From positions 1-46,271 of IMG/VR virus record IMGVR_UViG_3300037042_001023: 46,271 nucleotides of DNA; one strand, 5' to 3'. Under the pieces are notes generated by a model that saw only the letters and a program-made list of their open reading frames with translations, was not told where the DNA came from and ran no database searches. This document shows positions 1 through 7,810 of the stretch, one piece after another; within the stretch, counting starts at the first letter, position 1, and every line of letters starts with the position of its first letter. This DNA comes from a virus. The translations under genes and the position numbers were made by a program.

Positions 1-1
1 T

Positions 2-1063
2 TCAGTAGCTACTGCTGTGAATATTGCTGCTTTCCCTTATTTCTACGTAGCTCAAGGTAGAACAAACACTTATTTACAAGGCTCTAAAAGATCTGATAAA
101 ATCTCTGGATGCCCATCAGGATCTTCTTGTAAATCTAATGTAACTGAATGGTATAAAGCATCAGGATGCCCAACAGCTGCTAATCAAATTACTGATGTAA
201 CTGATTTCACTGTACAATGTGGAGAAGTTATCACGTTAACTTTACGTGCTCACTCTTCTTATATTGATACATTGTATTTCAATGGTTTCACTCGTTCAGT
301 AACTATTCAAGCTCCTTGTTGTAACTGTGACAGTAATCCATGTGATGATGTATCTACATCTGTAATAATTGATGAATTGATTTATCAATTAAACTTGAAA
401 GCTCCAGGAAACAATCCTGATAACATTTCTTTTTCTACATTCTATACATTTGAAAATGTAGGTGGAACAATTTTACGTATTACAGGAAAACCATTGACCG
501 TATATGGACAACCTTGTGATATTGCTGCGTTCCCTTTTGAATATGACAGAATGTCTTTCAGAACGTTTGTATATGCTGGTCCAGCTACTACTGCTGACTT
601 TATTGTTGCTGATGCTTGTAACTTTGTTGCACAGCCTATCATCACACAACGTGCTTCTTATGCTACAGGACAATCTGCAGAGATTGCTCAATTAGAGAAA
701 AACTTCTATAGCTACCAAGCTGGTTACTTGAAACACCTTTACAGAATGAATGGATACAATGAGAACTTTGAGTCTTGGGTATCTGGTGGTGCTACATATG
801 ATACGTATTATATCAAATTCAATGAGTATGATAAATCTGCATATCAATGGGGTGATTACATTCAAGAAGATTCTACAGTGATCATTGCTGCTCCAAATGC
901 TGCTTCACAAACAGGTGGTGCTACAATTGCTGCAGATATCGAAGCTGTATTAGTTGCTGCTTTAGGTGCTGTTGTAGATAATAATACTTGTATTACTACT
1001 ACAACTACTACATCTAGTGCTCCTGCATCTACTACTACTACAACTTCTACTCTTATCCCTTAA
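2..1063 (+). CDS. Probable major capsid protein (crAss-like), C-terminal part, with a Thr/Ser-rich tail
   Basis: The reading frame is open at the left edge of the window, so this is the 3' part of a longer gene; the GTG at 17 is only the first possible start inside the window. The 353 visible residues are beta-rich. The stretch around residues 220-290 (motifs QLEKNFYSYQAGYLKHLYR and YDTYYIKFNEYD) resembles, from memory, the C-terminal half of crAss-like HK97-fold capsid proteins, and its position upstream of the small virion genes fits that role. The last ~27 residues are a Thr/Ser tail ending in TSTLIP, which is unusual for a capsid subunit but matches the linkers used by the fibre genes downstream. 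It is followed by a stable hairpin. Another abundant head protein is possible; identity is moderately sure. Confidence 0.5.
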   Translation, partial: SVATAVNIAAFPYFYVAQGRTNTYLQGSKRSDKISGCPSGSSCKSNVTEWYKASGCPTAANQITDVTDFTVQCGEVITLTLRAHSSYIDTLYFNGFTRSVTIQAPCCNCDSNPCDDVSTSVIIDELIYQLNLKAPGNNPDNISFSTFYTFENVGGTILRITGKPLTVYGQPCDIAAFPFEYDRMSFRTFVYAGPATTADFIVADACNFVAQPIITQRASYATGQSAEIAQLEKNFYSYQAGYLKHLYRMNGYNENFESWVSGGATYDTYYIKFNEYDKSAYQWGDYIQEDSTVIIAAPNAASQTGGATIAADIEAVLVAALGAVVDNNTCITTTTTTSSAPASTTTTTSTLIP

Positions 1064-1096
1064 GACTGAAGAAGTAATAAATATTATTAAATAACC

Positions 1097-1146
1097 TATG
1101 CCAGGGGAAAGAGGATACACTCATATTCCTCTGGCATATTTATTAT
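1097..1146 (+). terminator. Hairpin after the capsid gene (terminator or mRNA-end structure)
   Basis: Positions 1097-1109 pair with 1126-1138 to form a 13-bp stem with one G-U pair. The 16-base loop can form a further GAG/CTC pairing (1111-1113 with 1120-1122). The following tract, TTTATTAT, is only moderately U-rich, so termination may be partial. It is the only hairpin within region 1 and lies directly behind the probable capsid gene, where partial termination or 3'-end protection would allow capsid mRNA to be made in excess. Confidence 0.65.
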
Positions 1147-1155
1147 AAAACAAAC

Positions 1156-1719
1156 ATGGCAAACTTACAATTAGATATATTAGTAGTTCCTACTTATAGT
1201 GTACTTACAATTGGTGTTGCAGACGCTTCTGTATATCCTACCAATCCTCCAGTGGTCTCAGCACCATCTATTGAGATTGAAATACCAGGATTTGGAACTA
1301 AGATTCTACCTTTCGTTCCTAATGAAATCAATGTATTTACATCATCTAATTTAGGAATAACCGAGGTTGGTTGTAATCAACCACTTCCTGATGGAGTGTA
1401 TAGATTAAAATACTCAGTTGCTCCTGCATATGCAAATTATGTAGAGAGAACAATATTACGTGTTGAGAGGCTTCAAGAAAAGTTTGACAGTGCTTTCCTT
1501 CAATTAAATATGATGGAGTGCGATAGGGCCCTTAAAACGCAATCTAGTGTAACATTAAATACAATTAACTTCTTTATTCAAGGAGCTATTGCAGCAGCTA
1601 ATAACTGTGCAGAATATGAATCAAATACATTATATGCTCAGGCAGATAATATGTTAAATAACTTTCTTAAATCCAACTGTGGTTGTTCTGGTAACAACTA
1701 CCAATTAAACTTTTATTAA
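1156..1719 (+). CDS. Small virion protein downstream of the capsid gene (unknown function)
   Basis: A 187-residue protein with no recognised catalytic motif. Residues ~1-100 are hydrophobic and beta-rich, with a proline-rich N-terminus; residues ~105-175 look alpha-helical (around RVERLQEKFDSAFLQLNMMEC). Cysteines cluster near the C-terminus (NCGCSG). Genes of this size and composition lie just after the capsid gene in crAss-like phages and are thought to be head-accessory or neck proteins; that assignment rests on position and general resemblance only. The start follows an A-rich stretch (ATAAAACAAAC) with no Shine-Dalgarno sequence, as is usual in Bacteroidetes. Lengths and spacing suggest co-expression with the miniprotein that starts two bases after its stop codon. 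Confidence 0.55.
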   Translation: MANLQLDILVVPTYSVLTIGVADASVYPTNPPVVSAPSIEIEIPGFGTKILPFVPNEINVFTSSNLGITEVGCNQPLPDGVYRLKYSVAPAYANYVERTILRVERLQEKFDSAFLQLNMMECDRALKTQSSVTLNTINFFIQGAIAAANNCAEYESNTLYAQADNMLNNFLKSNCGCSGNNYQLNFY

Positions 1720-1721
1720 TT

Positions 1722-1817
1722 ATGGCACAATGTTCAAGCTGTGGAGCTAATGTAGGGTGCGGTTGTCAATTGACAAACGGAGTGTGTGCAGCATGTGCTG
1801 CTAAAGTAAATAAATAA
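1722..1817 (+). CDS. Cys-rich 31-residue miniprotein, zinc-ribbon-like
   Basis: A very short ORF of 31 codons encodes a peptide with two CxxC pairs (C4-C7 and C22-C25) flanking a CGC motif (C13, C15), six cysteines in all. This spacing is that of a small zinc-binding ribbon. It starts two bases after the stop of the 187-aa gene and ends ten bases before the next start, so it fills its gap exactly. Cys-rich miniproteins with a GCGCQ-type core are, from memory, common near the capsid genes of Bacteroidetes phages; their role is not known to me. The ordered cysteines and tight packing make it a likely real gene. Confidence 0.6.
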   Translation: MAQCSSCGANVGCGCQLTNGVCAACAAKVNK

Positions 1818-1827
1818 AATTGATATC

Positions 1828-3252
1828 ATGTTATCACCAAGACTAACAAATTGCCCAGAATGTGCAAACATTCCTTCTTTACTTAAAAAAATAGATTGCA
1901 AGTTAGCAGAGCTTGGTAATAGTTTATACAACAATGTTTCATACATGTTGAATCAACCTATACCTGCTGGTGATATTCTTCAATTAATTGCATATAGAAG
2001 GATACTTACTCACAAGTATTGTAATCCTAACTATTTACATGAATACTCTGTAGCTATGATAGCTAGCAGAGTTATACGTATTACAGTGGGTTGTGTTAGT
2101 AGATGTAATACACCAGAACCTTGTTTAGAGGTTCCTTGTGATATTACTATTGTACAAAATCCTTCTACAACTACTACAAGTACATTACCACCACCACCAA
2201 CCACCACCACTACTACCACTTCTTCAGGAACAACTACCACAACTACCACTATATGTCAAGATTGTATAGCACATGATGTTACAATTGGAACTCAAGTTTG
2301 GACTGGATGTAATGCATCAAATAGTACATATAGAGATGGTACTATAATTCCTGAAGAACCAATTACAGTTGTTTGGCCATCATTAACCACAGGTGCTTGG
2401 TGTTATTATAATAATGATCCAGCAAACGAAGCAATTTACGGAAAGATTTATAATTGGTATGCAGTTGCTGGAATTTATGATGCGGCTTCATTAGCTGATC
2501 CATCATTAAGAAAACAATTTGCTCCTACAGGATATCATGTTCCTAGTGATGAAGAATGGACAACATTAGTTGACTATTTAGGAGGTAATGTTATTGCAGG
2601 TGGACATTTAAAACAACCAGGATTTTGTTATTGGCATGAACCAAATGCTGATGCAGATGATACTAGTGCATTTACAGGTCTTCCTGCAGGTTATAGAGAG
2701 GGTTATGATGGTATTTTTGGTGGATTAAGTTTTCAAACTTATTTCTGGACTGACTCAAATGCTGAGTTTGGTTTAGATGCTTGGACATATCAATTAAGAT
2801 ATACTGATGGGTTTGCAGTGAGAAATTTTCATAGTTTAACAAATGGTTTTTCTGTACGTTTAATAAAAGATACAGAACCTATAACAACTACTACCACTAC
2901 CACTGCAGCACCTACAACCAGTACAACAACAACTTGTTCACCAATTCATCCTTATAATATTAATTTAGCTCAAAATATAAATACTAGTCCACTTACTTTT
3001 ACAGAGTCTTTAATTACAGCATGTGCAGCAGTAAGTTGTTTAAATGCTGGTACATGTTCTATTACTGGAATAACAATAGGTTGGTGGGACACTCCAAATC
3101 CTACTGTAGGTTCTAAACTCTTTATACAAGCCGAAGGTTGTGTTGAATCTAGTAGTGGTGGATGGTTTGCAATTAATATTCCTGGAACACCAGGATCATG
3201 GCAAGTAGTTCATGTAGTAACTGGTGTTATTGTATCTTATCCAACTTGTTAA
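1828..3252 (+). CDS. Modular virion protein: conserved N-terminal domain, Thr linkers, FISUMP domain, Cys-rich beta module
   Basis: A 474-residue mosaic. Residues 1-90 form a mostly helical domain (IDCKLAELGNSLYNN, then YRRILTHKYCNP) resembling small conserved virion proteins of crAss-like phages, probably the part anchored in the particle. Residues 112-141 are a Thr/Pro linker. Residues ~149-348 match the FISUMP family (Fibrobacter succinogenes major paralogous domain), with WCYYNNDP, YGKIYNWYAV, GYHVPSDEEW, FTGLPAGYR and a final GFSVRLIKD; this is a C-type-lectin-like fold used for surface binding. A second Thr linker (352-370) leads to a ~100-residue Cys-rich beta module ending SYPTC. The 690-aa protein downstream has the same two C-terminal modules in opposite order. 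Likely role: virion-bound adhesin. Confidence 0.75.
   Translation: MLSPRLTNCPECANIPSLLKKIDCKLAELGNSLYNNVSYMLNQPIPAGDILQLIAYRRILTHKYCNPNYLHEYSVAMIASRVIRITVGCVSRCNTPEPCLEVPCDITIVQNPSTTTTSTLPPPPTTTTTTTSSGTTTTTTTICQDCIAHDVTIGTQVWTGCNASNSTYRDGTIIPEEPITVVWPSLTTGAWCYYNNDPANEAIYGKIYNWYAVAGIYDAASLADPSLRKQFAPTGYHVPSDEEWTTLVDYLGGNVIAGGHLKQPGFCYWHEPNADADDTSAFTGLPAGYREGYDGIFGGLSFQTYFWTDSNAEFGLDAWTYQLRYTDGFAVRNFHSLTNGFSVRLIKDTEPITTTTTTTAAPTTSTTTTCSPIHPYNINLAQNINTSPLTFTESLITACAAVSCLNAGTCSITGITIGWWDTPNPTVGSKLFIQAEGCVESSSGGWFAINIPGTPGSWQVVHVVTGVIVSYPTC
2272..2871 (+). other. FISUMP domain, copy 1
   Basis: Encodes residues ~149-348 of the 474-aa protein. It shares with copy 2 the landmarks LTTGAWCYYNND, YNWYAV, GYH(V/I)P and a glycine-rich FTGLPAG/GG stretch. 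Relative to copy 2 it has an insertion of about eleven residues between YNWYAV and GYHVP. The fold is C-type-lectin-like and related to formylglycine-generating enzyme. Confidence 0.75.
2883..2904 (+). repeat. Exact 22-nt linker repeat, copy 1
   Basis: These 22 bases of Thr codons recur exactly at 5939-5960. Both copies sit in poly-Thr linkers bordering a FISUMP domain and the Cys-rich 'WDTP' module, in genes where these modules are in opposite order. The repeat could serve as a homology tract for module exchange, though Thr-codon runs are inherently self-similar. Confidence 0.7.
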
Positions 3253-3272
3253 ATCTTTTAAAATAAAATAAT

Positions 3273-4454
3273 ATGTCAAATTGCTCAAATTGTTATAACG
3301 GATGTACAGAGATTGTCTCTGACAGATGTGTTAAATATACAGGAATAGATGTTCCTGTCCTAGGAATCCAAACTGGTGATTCTCTATCTTTTGTAGAACA
3401 AGCTCTTATTACATTCCTTACATCTACATTAGATGGTACAGGAATCAAACCTGTTATTGATCCTCTTATCATTTGTAATTTAGTTAATAAATATCTTCCT
3501 ACATGTGGAGATATTACAGCTGTTGATTTATTTAATGCTTTAATTAAATCTGCTTGTGATCTTCAAGAACAAATAGATGTTATAGTTGCAGACATAGTAT
3601 TAATCAATAATCAATTAGATGTAATTGAGGCTGATTACAATGTAAAATGTCTTCCAGTTGTAACACCTTCTATAACACCTTCTTCAGGAACACATGCTGT
3701 TCTACAAGCTACAATAGATACATTATGTGCATTTATTTTAATTGTAGAAACAAACTATGTTACAATTGAGCAACTTCCCATATTAATTCAAGCATATCTA
3801 AATAGTCTATCTACTGGATTAATTAGTAACAAGATGGTTCCATTTTCTGTACTTCCTTACTTTGGAGATCTTTCATATTTTGATACTTCAGGAGCTGGTA
3901 TAATAGGTAGTTCTTGGGAAAAAATATATTTATGTAATGGAAACAATTCAACTCCTGATTTAAGAGGTAGAGCTTTGACTGGTGCTATTAATGGTGTTCC
4001 TGGACCACCTATGAGTGCAGCTGTTGACCCAGCAATTCCTGGATCTGGTAATCCAAATTATAGTCTTTATGATACTGCTGGAGCAAATCAAATTACACTT
4101 GGACCTACACAGTTCCCTTCACATACACATACTGGATTAATAAGTACAATACCAAACCATACTCATTATACAGTAGTTGCAGCAAGCGGTACAAGTACTA
4201 ATGATAACAGTCTTTACAATGGAACATTTGCTGGAAGAAATGATTTAGGATTAACTTCTAGAGCATATAATGCAGATGGTGACCCATTTGATTATGAGTT
4301 AACAACTTCTGCTGGTACAATTGATGCTGGTATAACTAGTGAAGCTGGAGAACATACACACACCATCACTATAGGTAACACAGGTGGAGGACTTCCTCAT
4401 GCAAATATTCAACCAGTAGTAGCGTGTTACTACATTCAATATAGACCTTACTAA
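3273..4454 (+). CDS. Tail fibre / receptor-binding protein with phage tail-collar domain
   Basis: 393 residues. Residues 1-60 are a variant of the N-terminal anchor module used by the neighbouring adhesins (Cys-rich start, then KYTGIDVPVLGIQTGDSL). Residues ~80-180 are helical and could form a trimeric shaft. Residues ~189-393 match the phage tail-collar family: WEKIYLCNGNN, then TPDLRGRALTG, an iron-site-like series of His pairs (SHTHT at 283-287, NHTHY at 295-299, EHTHT at 360-364), and the ending HANIQPVVACYYIQYRPY. In long tail fibres such as T4 gp37, HxH motifs bind Fe along a trimeric needle; the same is plausible here. Unlike its neighbours it has no poly-Thr linker. Best candidate for a classical fibre tip in this cassette. 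Confidence 0.8.
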   Translation: MSNCSNCYNGCTEIVSDRCVKYTGIDVPVLGIQTGDSLSFVEQALITFLTSTLDGTGIKPVIDPLIICNLVNKYLPTCGDITAVDLFNALIKSACDLQEQIDVIVADIVLINNQLDVIEADYNVKCLPVVTPSITPSSGTHAVLQATIDTLCAFILIVETNYVTIEQLPILIQAYLNSLSTGLISNKMVPFSVLPYFGDLSYFDTSGAGIIGSSWEKIYLCNGNNSTPDLRGRALTGAINGVPGPPMSAAVDPAIPGSGNPNYSLYDTAGANQITLGPTQFPSHTHTGLISTIPNHTHYTVVAASGTSTNDNSLYNGTFAGRNDLGLTSRAYNADGDPFDYELTTSAGTIDAGITSEAGEHTHTITIGNTGGGLPHANIQPVVACYYIQYRPY

Positions 4455-4466
4455 TAAATCAATAAG

Positions 4467-6539
4467 ATGGCATATCCTTTTTTACCAGTAAATCCTTGCT
4501 GCACAGATGTAGTTATAAATGATCCTTGTGGATGTAGTTCTGTTATTACCAATAGTGGTTGTAATGGTAACAATCCATGTTCAACAAATTTAACTGCTTC
4601 TAGCACTATTGTATATAATGGTCCTTTATTAACCTGTACAACAGCTGAGCCATGTGATACACTTAATGTGATATTACAAAAAATTGATTCAATCATATGT
4701 AACTTACTTATACAGATTAATACATTAAATATACAAGTTAATAATATCACTACACAGATAATAACTATCAATGGTGATATTATTAATATAAATAATCAAT
4801 TAGATAATTGTTGTAATGCTACCACTACAAGTACCAGTACAACAATATACGTTGCTCCTTGTGAAAGTTTCTTATTAACTAACATTGGAGCTGTACCATT
4901 GGCTATAATCATTACTGATTGTATTACAGGAATGCAAGAACCAATTGTGTTATTACCAGGAGATACAAATATTTGTGTTGAAACAGATAGTCCTTTAGTT
5001 CTTCCTGGAACAGTTATAGCAACACCAACAGGACCTTGTCCTTCTACCACTACAACCACAACTACTATTTGTGAAGGACTTAGTTTATTTAATCCTTCAT
5101 TAGATCCAATAGATGTAATTATTACACCTTGTGATACTGGTATAGAAGAATTATTATCATTAGAACCTGGAACAACTTATGTTTGTTTATTAGGTGGTGC
5201 ACCATTTACAATTGATGATCCAATTATAATTACACCAGAAGGACCTTGTCCAACAACAACCACAACAACAACATTATTCATTCCTTGTGAATGTATTACA
5301 TTTACTAATACAGATGACAGTTCACATTATTTTTCATATACAAATTGTTCAAATGACCTTGTTGAATTAGTATCAATTTCTTCTGGTGAAATTGTAAGTG
5401 TTTGTGGATGTTGTGGTGGAGCCAGTGATTCATATGTAACCATATCAGTGGGAGCTAATTGTATTCAAGGAATTTGTCCTCCAACAACAAGTACCACCAC
5501 TACAGAACCACCAGTGATATGTTTATTTACAGGAATTGCTGATCAAATACCAAATCCTATAACAACCACTACAACTAGTTCTACTACATGTAATCCTTTA
5601 ACAGAGCATATTTATCAAATAAATGCAATACATAGAACTACTGCAGATTTACCTTCATATTTTCCAGATGTAACAGCAGCATGTGCAGGAGCAACTTGTT
5701 TACAAGCTACAACTTGTACTGTAGGTTCTCTAACTAATGCATATTGGGATACTCCTACACCAGGTGTAGGTGATACTGTTTATGCTTTTGCAACTGGATG
5801 TACACGTGGTGTTACAAATGATGGATTCTATGTATTAAATCTTAGTGGAACTTATACAGTTGTAGAAATAGTAAATCATATTATAGTTAGTCTTCCAACA
5901 TGTGTACCAACAACAACCACTACTACTACACTAGCTCCAACAACTACTACCACTACCACTTCTAGTGTTTGTACAATACCTATAGATACACAACTATGGG
6001 GATGTGCTAATTTAGATGTTACTGAATATGCTAATGGTGATCCAATTCCTGAAGTAACTGACCCAACAGCATGGGCAAACTTAACCACAGGTGCATGGTG
6101 TTATTATAATAATGACCCATTAAATGGAGCAATATATGGTAAGTTGTATAACTGGTATGCAGTGAATGACCCACGAGGATTAGTTCCTGCAGGTTATCAC
6201 ATTCCAACTAATACTGACTGGATTAATTTAGCTACTTTTTTAGGAGGAGATTTAGTTGCAGGAGGCCCACTAAAAGAAGCAGGAACAGTGCATTGGACAA
6301 GTCCTAATGTAGGTGCTACTAACAGTAGCGGCTTTACAGGACTTCCAGGTGGATTTCGTGATACCACTGGAGTATTTCAATTTATTAATGATGTTGCATA
6401 TTGGTGGACATCTACTGCAATTGATCCATCATCTTCATATATTTATGGTTTAGATTATAGTAATGCAGGCACTAGTGCTATAAGCGGAGCTGGAGGAGTT
6501 ATTCAAGATGGATATTCTTTACGTCTATTACAAGATTAA
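4467..6539 (+). CDS. Multi-module adhesin: anchor, coiled coil, three Cys-rich beta modules, 'WDTP' module, FISUMP
   Basis: 690 residues built from modules separated by Thr linkers. The N-terminal anchor (~45-80) has the motif IVYNGPLLTC then CDTLNVILQKID; a heptad-like helix follows to ~116. Three ~65-residue modules (130-192, 201-262, 272-339) share the pattern Cys...N...I-x-x-C-x-x-x-x-x-E...P-G-x-T-x-(I/V)-C...Cys. Then come a ~100-residue module with WDTPTPGVG and a final SLPTC (375-479), double Thr linkers (482-500) and a C-terminal FISUMP domain (502-690). The three small modules look like tandem duplications that have diverged. The design suggests a long flexible fibre presenting a lectin-like tip. 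No signal peptide is visible, as expected for a virion protein. Confidence 0.75.
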   Translation: MAYPFLPVNPCCTDVVINDPCGCSSVITNSGCNGNNPCSTNLTASSTIVYNGPLLTCTTAEPCDTLNVILQKIDSIICNLLIQINTLNIQVNNITTQIITINGDIININNQLDNCCNATTTSTSTTIYVAPCESFLLTNIGAVPLAIIITDCITGMQEPIVLLPGDTNICVETDSPLVLPGTVIATPTGPCPSTTTTTTTICEGLSLFNPSLDPIDVIITPCDTGIEELLSLEPGTTYVCLLGGAPFTIDDPIIITPEGPCPTTTTTTTLFIPCECITFTNTDDSSHYFSYTNCSNDLVELVSISSGEIVSVCGCCGGASDSYVTISVGANCIQGICPPTTSTTTTEPPVICLFTGIADQIPNPITTTTTSSTTCNPLTEHIYQINAIHRTTADLPSYFPDVTAACAGATCLQATTCTVGSLTNAYWDTPTPGVGDTVYAFATGCTRGVTNDGFYVLNLSGTYTVVEIVNHIIVSLPTCVPTTTTTTTLAPTTTTTTTSSVCTIPIDTQLWGCANLDVTEYANGDPIPEVTDPTAWANLTTGAWCYYNNDPLNGAIYGKLYNWYAVNDPRGLVPAGYHIPTNTDWINLATFLGGDLVAGGPLKEAGTVHWTSPNVGATNSSGFTGLPGGFRDTTGVFQFINDVAYWWTSTAIDPSSSYIYGLDYSNAGTSAISGAGGVIQDGYSLRLLQD
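5939..5960 (+). repeat. Exact 22-nt linker repeat, copy 2
   Basis: Identical to 2883-2904. Here the tract lies between the 'WDTP' module and the FISUMP domain; in copy 1 it lies between FISUMP and the 'WDTP' module. Confidence 0.7.
5970..6536 (+). other. FISUMP domain, copy 2
   Basis: Encodes residues ~502-690, the C-terminal end of the 690-aa protein, finishing in GYSLRLLQD. It is closer than copy 1 to the canonical family pattern (TGAWCYYNNDP, GAIYGKLYNWYAVNDPRGL, GYHIPTNTDW, NSSGFTGLPGG, WWTST). A C-terminal lectin-like tip is the usual position for a receptor-binding domain. Confidence 0.8.
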
Positions 6540-6557
6540 CATTATAAATAAATAAAA

Positions 6558-7523
6558 ATGGCTAATTGCTCTCAGATAAATAATACAACAATAACAGGAA
6601 CGAGTGCTTTCATATATGATGGCACTCCACTTCCTTGTACAGATATAAAAACTTGTGATGACTTAAATACAATTTTAGCTAAGTTAGATGCTGTTGTATG
6701 TACTACTGTAAATAGTGTAAATACACTTATAGAAGAAGTGACAAATATCACTGAAGATGTAATGATTATAACAGAAGATGTAATTAATATTAATAATCAA
6801 CTTAATATTTGTTGTCCAACAACTACCACTACAAGTAGTACATCTACTAGTACATCAACATCAACAACAACAAGTACTACCACTATACCACCAACATCAA
6901 CAACAACATCAACTAGTACAAGCACTAGTACAAGCACTACTACAAGTACATCAACTAGCACAACTAGTACATCTAGTTCAACAACAACAACAACTACAAC
7001 TGTTGCTTGTGGATGTTATGATTGGAATGTAGTAATTGGTCCAATTGATATAGCTCAATCAGCTCCTGTAACTATTAGCTATATTTCTTGTAGTGGGGAG
7101 ATTGTTGAAAGACCAAATAATGCAGCTATTGACACCACTATTTGTGCACAAGTATCAACTATTCCTGTAGTGTACAGATCTGATTTTCCACAAGCACTAG
7201 TAGATTCTTCAATAACAATCACATCTAACTGTTGTGGTACTCCTCCAACAACCACTACTACCACTACACCTGCTCCTGTAGAAAATATCAACTATAGAGT
7301 GACAGCTTGTGTTGGTGGAAATTATTACAATATGCCAAAAGCTGCTACATCATTTAGTATTGGTGAAGTATTACAATTTACAGCACCTTTTGATGGTTTT
7401 ACAATAATTCATTGTGGTACAATAACAAGTATAACATGGCCTAATAATGCAACAGATGCATATTTATACGGACCAAATGCTTGGGAATGTGGAGATATGA
7501 CACATTGTGAAATTCCAGTATAA
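6558..7523 (+). CDS. Adhesin with anchor module, long Ser/Thr stalk and two Cys-rich beta modules
   Basis: 321 residues. The N-terminal anchor (~15-48: FIYDGTPLPCTDIKTC, then LNTILAKLD) and the helix ending NININNQLN/CC parallel the start of the 690-aa neighbour closely, so the two are paralogues at their bases. Residues 87-148 are a ~62-residue Ser/Thr stalk with one IPP break. A beta module of the small Cys-rich type (150-226) follows, then a second Thr linker (231-237) and a different C-terminal module (240-321) containing ITWPNN and CGDMTHC. The start follows an A-rich leader (AATAAATAAAA). Likely a second fibre or side spike that uses the same docking site as the 690-aa protein. Confidence 0.7.
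   Translation: MANCSQINNTTITGTSAFIYDGTPLPCTDIKTCDDLNTILAKLDAVVCTTVNSVNTLIEEVTNITEDVMIITEDVININNQLNICCPTTTTTSSTSTSTSTSTTTSTTTIPPTSTTTSTSTSTSTSTTTSTSTSTTSTSSSTTTTTTTVACGCYDWNVVIGPIDIAQSAPVTISYISCSGEIVERPNNAAIDTTICAQVSTIPVVYRSDFPQALVDSSITITSNCCGTPPTTTTTTTPAPVENINYRVTACVGGNYYNMPKAATSFSIGEVLQFTAPFDGFTIIHCGTITSITWPNNATDAYLYGPNAWECGDMTHCEIPV
6816..7001 (+). repeat. Long Ser/Thr stalk, copy 1
   Basis: Encodes ~62 residues, nearly all Ser and Thr, in the 321-aa protein. Its core after the IPP break matches the stalk at 8036-8203 residue for residue over about 25 positions. The codons differ, including serines that switch between the AGY and TCN codon families, so the similarity is at the protein level. 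Confidence 0.75.
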
Positions 7524-7542
7524 CTAATAAAATTTAAAACTA

Positions 7543-7800
7543 ATGACAGTATTATTAACATTAACAGTAGCTGGGGCTGATTCAGGCCCCTTCAATCTAT
7601 ATTCAAATCTAGATGGATATGTAACAGCATTTGAATCAGGAGTACCTAAAGCATCTTTGCTTGCAGGATATTCCTCTTCACTAGTACCTGATTTTACAAC
7701 TATTGTAAGAGTATTATCTACAGGAGTATGTAATAACTATATTAATATAACATTAACATCAGGAACAACTACCACAACCACCACAACTATAATTCTTTAA
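7543..7800 (+). CDS. Single 'GPFxLYS' beta domain ending in a poly-Thr tail
   Basis: 85 residues: one ~70-residue beta domain (motifs SGPFNLYSN, LLAGYSSSLVPD, VRVLSTGVCNNYINI), then eight threonines and IIL. The domain is repeated at the N-terminus of the next gene and, more divergently, at the start of the third muzzle ORF (18782-19648). The protein ends where its neighbours would have a linker leading to another domain, so it may be a minimal or shortened fibre, or a subunit that caps or dimerises another fibre. The stop is TAA and the next ATG comes after ten bases. Function unknown; a real gene is likely because the domain is conserved in three places. Confidence 0.65.
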   Translation: MTVLLTLTVAGADSGPFNLYSNLDGYVTAFESGVPKASLLAGYSSSLVPDFTTIVRVLSTGVCNNYINITLTSGTTTTTTTTIIL

Positions 7801-7810
7801 TAAATAGATT

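Noticed and set aside
2031-7291. Val-rich ORFs on the minus strand over the Thr linkers (for example 2031-2249, 4796-5059, 5876-6088)
   Set aside because: Antisense of Thr codons gives poly-Val/Gly; no conserved content, no initiation context, and the + frames are clearly coding.
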